This document shows, piece after piece, positions 7,211-12,983 of a stretch of 23,807 bases of DNA. Within the stretch, counting starts at the first letter, position 1, and each line of letters starts with the position of its first letter. Position numbers and translations under genes: made by a program. The notes under the pieces are model-generated. The model was given only the letters and a program-made list of their open reading frames with translations. It did no database searches and was not told the DNA's origin. Source of the DNA: CAZNGF01 sp964572855 (GTDB lineage Bacteria; Bipolaricaulota; Bipolaricaulia; RBG-16-55-9; JAJCYT01); contig CAZNGF010000049.1 in NCBI GenBank assembly GCA_964572855.1, positions 1 through 23,807 of the forward strand, written 5' to 3'.

Positions 7211-7644
7211 GGCGCCTCCGGCGCCGGGACGAAGCGGCGCACGACGCGTGTGACGTAGTCGGCCGGCAACCCCGCGTCGGCCAGGCCGCGGTTGATTCTA
7301 TGAACGTATTCGGCCCCGGGCGAGCCTTCCGCCTCGATCGGATCCATGTAAACCAGGCAGGCCTTCCGCTCCCCTTCCAGCTCGACGGGTAGCGTCGCTT
7401 TGCGGTAGTGGCCGGCCTGCACGCCCTCGTAGCCGTCCAGCGCCTGCTCGTCGGCGACCGAGAGGCTGTAGACGAGCCCGTGGACCGCCTCGCCGTCGGC
7501 CTCCACGACGCTGGCGTACCCGCGCGCCGTGATGATCCAGCGGTAGCCGCGCAGGACGCCGCGCCCGCGCAACTGGTGCTCGGGACAGCGCCGGCGCATC
7601 TGCGCGCGCCAGAGGTTGGAGCCGTAGGCGAAGTAGGGGGGCAT
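7207..7644 (-). CDS. Gamma-glutamylcyclotransferase-like protein (AIG2/GGCT fold)
   Basis: This 145-residue protein has the GGCT fold: FAYGSNL (5-11) forms the substrate-binding loop and Glu73 in DGYEGV is the expected catalytic acid. RGYRWIITARGYASVV and HYRKATLPVEL match the strands that follow in the family. GGCT enzymes convert gamma-glutamyl peptides or amines to 5-oxoproline and release the free amine. The ATG at 7642-7644 begins the minus-strand row that runs to 5113. Its ribosome site is weak (GGTGAGCG). The substrate is not deducible. Confidence 0.9.
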   Translation of the reverse strand: MPPYFAYGSNLWRAQMRRRCPEHQLRGRGVLRGYRWIITARGYASVVEADGEAVHGLVYSLSVADEQALDGYEGVQAGHYRKATLPVELEGERKACLVYMDPIEAEGSPGAEYVHRINRGLADAGLPADYVTRVVRRFVPAPEAP

Positions 7645-7664
7645 GTTCGCTCACCGCTGCTTGT

Positions 7665-7827
7665 TGCCCCTTCTCCCCTGGCGGGAGTCACACGATTGCT
7701 CACTCACGATTGTGTTCAAATGGCTGTGAACAATCGTGTGAAAGGCTGGGATGAGGGGGGAGAGCGAAGGCGGGACGAGCGCGCCTTTCACCCTCACCCT
7801 GGCCCGCTCCCGTCAAGGGAGAGGGAA
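7665..7827. repeat. Nested inverted-repeat element in the spacer (REP/MITE-like)
   Basis: The ends are related inverted copies of a CTCCC-NNNNN-GGGAG hairpin (ctcccctggcgggag at 7673-7687; ctcccgtcaagggag at 7807-7821). Between them, cacacgattg (7689-7698) pairs perfectly with caatcgtgtg (7731-7740). A third cacgattg (7705-7712) forms an alternative hairpin with 7731-7738. The right end (caccctcaccctggcccg, then the hairpin) resembles a REP-like sequence I recall from many GC-rich genomes. No transposase is present, so any movement would be in trans. The remaining spacer to 7896 holds no gene I can support. Confidence 0.6.
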
Positions 7828-7896
7828 GTTTGCCAAGACCGACGCAGGACGTGCTCTTTGTAGCACAAGATGGGACTCGAATCCAAAAGACTCTCT

Positions 7897-8316
7897 TCAG
7901 AATACCGAAGCGAGCCGCCGCCTCAACGCCCACCCCAACGCCAGCTCCAACAGCCCCACGGCGAAGTAGAACGGCTGCAGCCAGCTCAGGTAGCCGAGCC
8001 AGCTCACCTGGGCCACAATCCAACCTACCATGATCGCACCCAGCAGCAGCGCCGCGTCCCCCGCCCTGCGATGGCGCCGGAACGTGACCGCGGCGCCGGC
8101 CAACTGGCCCAGGCCGTTGACGACCAACAGAAAGAGCCCCGGCACGAGGTAGTCGCCAAACGGCGTGCCGGTGAGCCACGCCCGTTCCATCCCCAGGCTC
8201 GCGCCGCTGGGGTCGAGCACGAGCCCCAGCCCGCCGGCCACGGCGCCGAGGCCGATCAAGACTTGATAAACGCCCACCCAGAGTGCGAGTCGTCCGCCCG
8301 GTTTCGTCTGGCTCAC
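7897..8316 (-). CDS. Four-helix membrane protein, unknown function
   Basis: This 139-residue protein has about four hydrophobic segments: roughly 10-33, 56-77, 84-105 and 112-131. A short extracytoplasmic loop (SLGMERAWLTGTPFGDY) follows the first helix. I see no catalytic motif. It starts at GTG 8314-8316, one base after the stop of the upstream membrane-protein gene, so the two are almost certainly co-translated and may form one complex. The unrelated ends (basic RRHRRAGD loop inside, RRRLASVF tail) suggest both termini are cytoplasmic by the positive-inside rule. Confidence 0.8.
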   Translation of the reverse strand: MSQTKPGGRLALWVGVYQVLIGLGAVAGGLGLVLDPSGASLGMERAWLTGTPFGDYLVPGLFLLVVNGLGQLAGAAVTFRRHRRAGDAALLLGAIMVGWIVAQVSWLGYLSWLQPFYFAVGLLELALGWALRRRLASVF

Positions 8317-8317
8317 C

Positions 8318-8704
8318 TTAGCTCCCTTCCTTCGGCCACCAACCCAGGCGCTCGCCCCCCAACAGCAGTGCCACGATCACGACGTTCAACGCGAGCCCCA
8401 GGCGCGCCTCGGGCCAGCCCAACGCGCTCAGGATCAGCGAAAGCACCACGCTCGCCCACGACAGCGGCCCCCACCAGGCCGCGCCCAGCAGCAACCCCAC
8501 TCCGGCCGCCACAAACGCCAGCGCCGCGACCAGCCACAGCAGGCCGACGAGCCGGATCCCAGCATCGCCCACGTCCAGCCGGCCGTCCAGCAGCGTCGTC
8601 TTGTAGGGCATCTCCTCCAGCGTCGCCAAGCGCCAGGGCACGACGAAGCCCGGCAGGTGGGCGAGCGCGTGGACGAAAAACAGTACCGCAAGCGCGATCC
8701 GCAT
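8318..8704 (-). CDS. Multi-pass membrane protein, unknown function
   Basis: From ATG 8702-8704 the protein has 128 residues. Its N-terminal helix contains two His and a Pro (FFVHALAHLPGFVVPW), and about three further hydrophobic segments follow (roughly 47-70, 72-90, 99-115). The loop between the first two helices (LATLEEMPYKTTLLDGRLDV) is conserved-looking and polar. An AGGGGG site lies upstream; the longer frame to 8746 adds 14 residues without a hydrophobic or conserved character. It is the first gene of a two-gene unit with the four-helix protein. The His-rich first helix could bind a metal or heme, but nothing else supports that. Confidence 0.75.
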   Translation of the reverse strand: MRIALAVLFFVHALAHLPGFVVPWRLATLEEMPYKTTLLDGRLDVGDAGIRLVGLLWLVAALAFVAAGVGLLLGAAWWGPLSWASVVLSLILSALGWPEARLGLALNVVIVALLLGGERLGWWPKEGS

Positions 8705-8787
8705 CGGAATTCCCCCTCTCAAAGCGCGACCGTCCGCGCCGAGCACACCCTAACCGGTGCGCCCGAGCCCGAACATGATCCGTGCCA

Positions 8788-8818
8788 TTGAAACCCCTGA
8801 CCGCCGACATGTTAAGAT
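8788..8818 (+). promoter_or_regulatory. Leaderless-type promoter of the zinc-finger gene
   Basis: TTGAAA (8788-8793) and TAAGAT (8813-8818, TANNNT type) lie 19 bases apart. The ATG at 8825 is six bases after the -10. Transcription should therefore start at or within a base or two of the A of ATG. No Shine-Dalgarno sequence could be carried by such an mRNA. Confidence 0.55.
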
Positions 8819-8824
8819 GCGCCT

Positions 8825-9079
8825 ATGGCTAAGGAAAGACAACGCAAGTGCCCGGAGTGCAAGGGGACGATGAGCCGCCGGCCCATCACCCACGACGCCC
8901 GCGACGCGCAAGGGACCTTCTACATCGTCGAAAACGTGCCAGCCTGGGTCTGCACCGCCTGCGGCTCGCTCTTCCTGGACGCCGAGGTCGAGGCCGACCT
9001 GGAGCGCTTGGTTGGGGAAGGCAAGCCCAGCCGGACGGTTCAGACGCCGGTGTACGATTTCTCGCAGTTCAAGGGATGA
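8825..9079 (+). CDS. YgiT-type (MqsA N-terminal-like) zinc-finger protein
   Basis: This 84-residue protein has a four-Cys zinc site: CPEC (9-12) and CTAC (43-46), with the family's YIVENVPAWVCTACG core and a helical stretch after it (DAEVEADLERLV). It ends with VYDFSQFKG, a tail also typical of the group. Family members are usually antitoxin partners of small MqsR- or DUF4258-like toxins, found as neighbours. Here both neighbours are unrelated (membrane proteins on the other strand, tlyA downstream), so it is an orphan. It could act as a DNA-binding regulator or as a relic of a lost pair. Translation is probably leaderless. Confidence 0.85.
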   Translation: MAKERQRKCPECKGTMSRRPITHDARDAQGTFYIVENVPAWVCTACGSLFLDAEVEADLERLVGEGKPSRTVQTPVYDFSQFKG

Positions 9080-9126
9080 GCGCGATAGGTTGTTCCAGGA
9101 ACGCCTAACAATACCTTCTCAAGCAC

Positions 9127-9199
9127 GTCATCCTGGGGCCGGCAGGCCGAAGGATCTCCAGCATCTGTGAGCGATCCTTCGCTTTCAGCTCAGGATGAC
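9127..9199. repeat. Long-stem hairpin repeat (GTCATCCTG family)
   Basis: gtcatcctg (9127-9135) pairs with caggatgac (9191-9199). Inside it, gaaggatc (9149-9156) pairs with gatccttc (9173-9180). This two-step stem matches a hairpin repeat I recall from intergenic regions of many bacteria. It may end transcription from the zinc-finger gene. The adjacent 9200-9357 shows no gene or clear structure. Confidence 0.6.
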
Positions 9200-9357
9200 A
9201 TTCGACAAGACATCCCAGAAACGCTGATCGGGCTTCCTGAATACATGATGACCGCCACGCGTGCGTTCCTCGAATCCAAGGTGCAAGAGCAACTGGCGCA
9301 ACCCGTCGAAGCGAATACTGGCATCGAACTGCCCCTCGCCGTCACAATAACCGCAAG

Positions 9358-9363
9358 TAGAAT
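9358..9363 (+). promoter_or_regulatory. -10 element of a leaderless tlyA promoter
   Basis: TAGAAT (9358-9363) fits TANNNT and lies six bases before the ATG at 9370. This is the same geometry as the zinc-finger gene 545 bases upstream. I see no convincing -35 hexamer 16-19 bases before it. There is no Shine-Dalgarno sequence ahead of the ATG. Confidence 0.5.
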
Positions 9364-9369
9364 GAGATC

Positions 9370-10176
9370 ATGAAAAAACCCCGCCTGGACCACTGGCTCG
9401 TCGAACACGGTCTGGTCGAGTCCCGCAGCCTGGCCCAGCGCGTGATTCGTGCGGGGCAGGTGTTCGTGAACGGGCAGCTCGTGGACAAGCCGGCCCAGCC
9501 CGTGCCCGCAGGGGCAAGCGTCGAGGTCAAGGCGCTGCCGAGGTACGTGAGCCGGGGCGGGGAGAAGCTTGAAGGGGCCCTCGACGCGTTCGGGCTCGAG
9601 GTGGCCGGGCTGCGCTGCCTGGACGTGGGCTCGTCCACCGGCGGGTTTACGGACTGCCTGCTGCAGCGCGGGGCGGCGGGGATCATGTGCGTGGACGTGG
9701 GCAAAAACCAGCTCGACGGCAAGCTGCGGGACGACCCGCGCGTCGTCGTGCGCGAGGAGGTCAACGCGCGCGCTCTCTCCGACGCACACGTCCCCGATCC
9801 CGTGGACCTGGCCACGGTCGACGTCTCGTTCATCTCGCTGACGAAGGTCCTGCCGGCGGTCGCGGCCGTGCTCAAGCCCGCGGGGAACATCGTGGCGCTG
9901 GTCAAGCCGCAGTTCGAGGCCGGGCGCGACCAGGTCGGGCGCGGCGGCGTCGTGCGCGACCCCCGAATCCACGCGGCCGTGCTGCGGCGCGTGGCGGCCT
10001 GCGCGCGCGAGCTCGGGCTGGGAATCGCGGACGCGACCCATTCGCCGCTGCTGGGGCCGTCGGGCAACGTCGAGTTCTTCCTGCTGCTGCAGCGGGACGG
10101 GAAAGACACCGAGGTGGACTGGGACGCGCTGGCCGGGCGCGCGCGGCGGGCGCTGCGCGGGGAGGAAGACGCTTGA
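9370..10176 (+). CDS. tlyA: TlyA-family rRNA 2'-O-methyltransferase
   Basis: TlyA methylates ribose 2'-hydroxyls in 16S and 23S rRNA using S-adenosylmethionine. Older annotations call it hemolysin A. The 268 residues carry an S4 RNA-binding domain (about 1-60: RLDHWLVEHGLVESRSLAQ, VFVNG) and an FtsJ/RrmJ-type domain with SAM motif LDVGSSTGGFTD (84-95). The catalytic K-D-K-E set is visible: Lys66 (SRGGEKLEGAL), Asp151 (VDVSFISL), Lys179 (VKPQFE) and Glu235 (GNVEFFLLL). Length is normal for the family. The gene is single, with a leaderless-type -10 right before the ATG. No NAD kinase or recN, its neighbours in Firmicutes, is adjacent. Confidence 0.95.
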   Translation: MKKPRLDHWLVEHGLVESRSLAQRVIRAGQVFVNGQLVDKPAQPVPAGASVEVKALPRYVSRGGEKLEGALDAFGLEVAGLRCLDVGSSTGGFTDCLLQRGAAGIMCVDVGKNQLDGKLRDDPRVVVREEVNARALSDAHVPDPVDLATVDVSFISLTKVLPAVAAVLKPAGNIVALVKPQFEAGRDQVGRGGVVRDPRIHAAVLRRVAACARELGLGIADATHSPLLGPSGNVEFFLLLQRDGKDTEVDWDALAGRARRALRGEEDA

Positions 10177-10325
10177 AGGGGAGGACCGAGCCGCGTGCAA
10201 CTGGGTATTCCGGGGGATTTGCTTTTGAGTTGTAACTTGATTAAGTTGACTGGCGGCTGCAATGAACGCGTCGTGCCATCCTGCGCGCGGCTGCCTGCGC
10301 GCGCTGGCGCAGAAAGGCAAACACC

Positions 10326-10532
10326 GTGAACAAGTACAGTTGCCGGCGCTGCAAGCGACGCTGGTACTCGGCGGTCGCCGACCTGACCGCCTGCCAGGTT
10401 TGTGGAGGAGAGCTGGTTTTGCTTCCCCTCACCGAGGACGACCGCGCGGCCGAGCCCGCCCCCCGCAGGTCGGTCTTCCGGCTCTGGGAAGAAGGGCTGG
10501 AGAACGCCCCCCGCAAGCCGCGGGAAGCGTGA
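10326..10532 (+). CDS. Small zinc-ribbon protein
   Basis: This 68-residue protein has two Cys pairs, CRRC (6-9) and CQVC (23-26), spaced as in a rubredoxin-like zinc ribbon, in a basic N-terminal half (NKYSCRRCKRRWYSA). The C-terminal half is charged and probably disordered. It starts at GTG 10326; the region before it (10177-10325) holds no gene, only AT-richer sequence with a weak inverted repeat aactt-gatt-aagtt (10234-10247). It could bind nucleic acid or act as an accessory factor. No family name is justified. Confidence 0.65.
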   Translation: MNKYSCRRCKRRWYSAVADLTACQVCGGELVLLPLTEDDRAAEPAPRRSVFRLWEEGLENAPRKPREA

Positions 10533-10550
10533 GCGCGCACCCCGCGCGCT
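10532..10550. terminator. Hairpin between convergent genes
   Basis: agcgcgc (10532-10538) and gcgcgct (10544-10550) form a perfect 7-bp stem with a 5-base loop. It lies between the zinc-ribbon stop codon and the end of the oppositely directed secreted-protein gene. No T-run follows on either strand, so it would be a weak bidirectional terminator at most. Confidence 0.4.
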
Positions 10551-10560
10551 AAGCGCCGCT

Positions 10561-11154
10561 TCAGTGCGCGTCCGTCAACCCGGCGCCCGCCGACGGGGGC
10601 GCCGGGATTTCGACCTGCGTCGCGCTCCCGTTTCTCATGTGCTCCAGGATCGTGCGCGCCCCGCCCTGCGTGGGCAGGTCGTCGGAGCACCCCAGCGCAG
10701 CGCGCAGGAAGGCCTCGGCCTTGTGGATCTCGCGGCGCGCCTCGTCCTCGTCCTCGATGCCCAGCGTCTTGACCGCCTGCCCGCGCGCCCAGGTCGCAAA
10801 CTCCCGGATCGTGAACGCCGTCACCGAAAAGTCCTCCCAGGGCGTGCCCTTCAGCGCCTCCGAGAGCGCCGCGGCGTGGTTGAGCGCGCCCACGCCGTCG
10901 CCGGGGTTGCCGGGGGCGGGGTCGAAGTGCTCGCCCTCGCTGCCCTCCAGCACGTTGAGCACGCGCTGGGCGCGGGTCTTGACGTCCGCCAGCGTGGGCG
11001 CGATCCAGGCGAAGGCTGCTTCCTGCAGCGCGCGCTCGACCTCGACGCTCAGGTCCTCGGCCAGCGCCAGGATCTCGGGGGGCACGCTCGACTGCGCGTG
11101 TCCGCCCCAGCTCAACAGGCCCAATGCCAGCAGCAACACGGTCCAACGTTTCAT
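10561..11154 (-). CDS. Secreted alpha-helical protein, unknown function
   Basis: The 197-residue product has a clear signal peptide (MKRWTVLLLALGLLSWGGHA, cut near residue 21). The mature protein is mostly helical: PEILALAEDLSVEVERAL, then a helix around TRAQRVLNVLEG and later ARREIHKAEAFLRAALG. A flexible Gly/Pro/Asn segment (about 77-90) sits between helical parts. The only Cys after the signal is single. The ATG at 11152-11154 has AAGGAGG upstream. It lies 93 bases downstream of the membrane-bound regulator on the same strand, so the two could share a transcript. The helical arrangement resembles extracytoplasmic imelysin- or sensor-like bundles, but I cannot name a family. Confidence 0.75.
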   Translation of the reverse strand: MKRWTVLLLALGLLSWGGHAQSSVPPEILALAEDLSVEVERALQEAAFAWIAPTLADVKTRAQRVLNVLEGSEGEHFDPAPGNPGDGVGALNHAAALSEALKGTPWEDFSVTAFTIREFATWARGQAVKTLGIEDEDEARREIHKAEAFLRAALGCSDDLPTQGGARTILEHMRNGSATQVEIPAPPSAGAGLTDAH

Positions 11155-11247
11155 GCCCGTCCTCCTTCGCTTGAACGATCTGCTTCAACGTAGCACGGCC
11201 GCGGGTCCGGTCCCATGCCCGCGCGGTCCCGTCCCGGTCAAGCCCGG

Positions 11248-12165
11248 TCAATCGGCCTCGGGCGCGCAGAGCCGGTAGCCGAAACCGCGCACGGTCTGCA
11301 CCCAGCGCGGTCGGCTGGGGTCCTCCTCCAGCTTCTGGCGCAACAGGTAGACGTACTTCTTGACGTCCCCGGCCACCGCGAAGTCGTCCTCGTCCCAGAT
11401 CGTCTCCACCACCTCGTCGCTGGAGAAGATCCGGCCCGGGTGCTGGGCCAGCAACTTCAACAACCCGTATTCCTTGGGCGAGAGCCCGACCTCGCGCTCC
11501 CCGACCCAGACGCGCTTGGCCGCGTCGTCGATGCGCAGCGTCCCGCAGGTGAGCACCCCGTTGGGCGCGGGTTCGGCAACGGCCGGCGCCTCGGGCTGGC
11601 GCGTTGGCCGCGTCCACCCACGGTGGGCCAGCAGCAGGAGCCCGAGGGCGAGCGCCGCCCCCGTCAGGCTCCACCCGCCCACCTCGAGCTGCCGGCTGAG
11701 CGTCTGGCTCCGCAGCGAGGCCAGCGAGAAGCCCAGCCGCACGTAGCTCTCGGGCGCCAGCGGCTGCGGCCCGACCACGAGCGCGCGGCGCACGTCCAAA
11801 AAAGGCACTTCCAGCGGCTCACCGCGTTTGCGAAACTGCAGCGAGCGATCCAACGGCTCGACCGTCAGCGACACGACCGCCGCCGCCGGGCTGTGCACCT
11901 CGGCGATCACCTCGCCGGCGCGCACGACCTGGGCGTAGATCACATCGCCCGAGACGAGGTTGCGCACGAACTCGCGCACGAAGGCGGGCTCCTCCTTGCG
12001 CAGCACGAGGTCGGAGAGCGTGTGCGCGAACAGCTCGGCGCGCCCGTAGAACTGGCGCTCCATCTCGTGGCCGAGCTGGACGCTGAACGCCGTCCCCAGC
12101 GCGGCCGCCAGCAGCACGATGAGCGCGCAGGCGGCGGCCAGAACTTTACGTTGTCGGGTGACCAT
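11248..12165 (-). CDS. Membrane one-component regulator: HK-like sensor half plus OmpR-type winged helix
   Basis: The 305 residues run as follows: first membrane helix (about 8-29), extracytoplasmic domain (30-160), second membrane helix (163-181), a Pro/Ala linker, and a winged-helix DNA-binding domain of the Trans_reg_C/OmpR type (about 203-301). The DNA-binding part is clear: LSPKEYGLLKLLAQHPGRIF, the recognition helix in GDVKKYVYLLRQKLE, and the wing ending VRGFGYRL. The sensor half has the layout of histidine-kinase inputs (FYGRAELFAHTLSDLV after the first helix, VRLGFSLASLRSQ before the second), but no HAMP, DHp, ATPase or receiver domain follows. ToxR/CadC proteins use the opposite order (DNA-binding domain first). 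It should bind DNA while anchored to the membrane. The divergent CHRD gene and the CTTGACC repeats between them are likely targets. Confidence 0.85.
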   Translation of the reverse strand: MVTRQRKVLAAACALIVLLAAALGTAFSVQLGHEMERQFYGRAELFAHTLSDLVLRKEEPAFVREFVRNLVSGDVIYAQVVRAGEVIAEVHSPAAAVVSLTVEPLDRSLQFRKRGEPLEVPFLDVRRALVVGPQPLAPESYVRLGFSLASLRSQTLSRQLEVGGWSLTGAALALGLLLLAHRGWTRPTRQPEAPAVAEPAPNGVLTCGTLRIDDAAKRVWVGEREVGLSPKEYGLLKLLAQHPGRIFSSDEVVETIWDEDDFAVAGDVKKYVYLLRQKLEEDPSRPRWVQTVRGFGYRLCAPEAD

Positions 12166-12223
12166 ACCCCCTCAGTCTAAACCAAGCCGGTCGCGGGCGC
12201 AGTTTTCCGCCCCGCGGGCACGT

Positions 12224-12272
12224 CTTGACCCGGCTTGACCTCGGAATCACCTCGCTGTCATGGACCTTGACC
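12224..12272. promoter_or_regulatory. Three CTTGACC direct repeats, candidate operator
   Basis: CTTGACC occurs at 12224-12230, 12234-12240 and 12266-12272, with start-to-start spacings of 10 and 32 bases, about one and three helical turns. OmpR/PhoB-type winged helices bind such same-face direct repeats. The last copy ends 11 bases before TAGGGT (12284-12289), a possible -10 for the CHRD gene, which is the spacing expected when an activator replaces a weak -35. The repeats lie between the regulator gene and its divergent neighbour. Confidence 0.5.
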
Positions 12273-12301
12273 ACCCGCCCGCCTAGGGTACGCCAGGCAA
12301 T

Positions 12302-12364
12302 GCGAGAGAAGGGGTGAGACCCACCGAACTTTTCCGATCGGTACGGCCGAGGCCCTTCTCTCGC
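12302..12364 (+). promoter_or_regulatory. Structured 5' leader of the CHRD gene
   Basis: gcgagagaaggg (12302-12313) is perfectly complementary over 12 bases to 12353-12364. The 39 enclosed bases can form inner hairpins, for example accga (12323-12327) with tcggt (12338-12342). The base of the stem lies eight bases before the AAAGGAGG ribosome site (12373-12380) and 23 before the ATG at 12388. It could stabilise the mRNA or be a sensor RNA. It matches no riboswitch class I know. Confidence 0.55.
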
Positions 12365-12387
12365 CACATCCCAAAGGAGGCTGTTTT

Positions 12388-12879
12388 ATGCACAAGCTAC
12401 GTTGGATCGGAACGATCGCGCTGGCGGCGGTCCTGATGGCGGGGGTCGTCAACCTGGGTCAGATGACGGGCGGCGAGCAACCGATCGTGCTCACCGCGAC
12501 GCTGACGGCCACGCAGGAGGTCCCCGCGCCGGCGGGCAACACGCCGGCCACCGCGGGCGGCTCGGCCACGCTGCTGTTCGACCCGAGCGACAACACGCTG
12601 CAGTTCGCGCTCGCCTACGGCGGCCTGAGCGGGGGGCTCACGCTGGCGCACTTCCACGGCGCGCAGCCCGGCAGCGCCGGCGGCGTCGTACAGACCGTCT
12701 GCGGCGCGCCCGCGCCCGCCATCGCCGGGGACTGCGGCGGCGACAGCGGGTTCCTGCAGGGCACCTGGGACGTGCCCGCCGACCAGGTCGAGGCGCTGCT
12801 GTCGGGTCAGCTCTATCTCAACCTGCACACCGAGCTGAACCAGGCCGGCGAGATCCGCGGACAGGTGATCCCGCGCTAA
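12388..12879 (+). CDS. Secreted CHRD-domain protein
   Basis: The 163-residue product has a signal peptide (about 1-25) followed by one CHRD (chordin-type) domain filling the rest. Family marks are LTATLTATQEVPAP, the LAHFHGAQPGSAGGVV segment (His87 and His90-like positions) and the closing LYLNLHTELNQAGEIRGQV. CHRD domains are beta-rich extracellular modules whose biochemical role in bacteria is largely unknown. The two Cys in the mature part (VCGAP and DCGGD) could form a disulfide. The ribosome site is strong, and the gene sits behind the candidate operator and structured leader. A hairpin terminator follows it. Confidence 0.92.
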   Translation: MHKLRWIGTIALAAVLMAGVVNLGQMTGGEQPIVLTATLTATQEVPAPAGNTPATAGGSATLLFDPSDNTLQFALAYGGLSGGLTLAHFHGAQPGSAGGVVQTVCGAPAPAIAGDCGGDSGFLQGTWDVPADQVEALLSGQLYLNLHTELNQAGEIRGQVIPR

Positions 12880-12916
12880 CGAGCGCGCAAACGTCCCGCC
12901 CACGGGACGGCCAAAC

Positions 12917-12956
12917 GGGGCGGGGCGCGCGCAACCCCCGCGCGTCCCGCCCCTTT
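12917..12956 (+). terminator. GC-rich hairpin with short T-run after the CHRD gene
   Basis: The left arm 12917-12931 and right arm 12939-12953 pair over 15 bases with one G-U pair and a 7-base loop. TTT follows at 12954-12956. It lies 27 bases upstream of the next GTG start, so it probably attenuates rather than fully separates the two genes. Confidence 0.65.
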
Positions 12957-12983
12957 CCCAACCGGAATCCCAAGGAGGCCCAT

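Noticed and set aside
7871..7884. tRNA T-arm-like sequence (tgggactcgaatcc)
   Set aside because: The rest of a tRNA cloverleaf (acceptor, D and anticodon arms) cannot be built on either strand around it.
9167..9373. Short open frame overlapping the start of tlyA
   Set aside because: It begins inside a hairpin repeat, has no ribosome site or recognisable motif, and overlaps the tlyA promoter and start.
12302..12364. Possible TPP or other known riboswitch in the CHRD leader
   Set aside because: The TGAGA and ACCGAAC pieces recall TPP elements, but the order, spacing and second conserved arm are missing, so I report only an unassigned structured leader.
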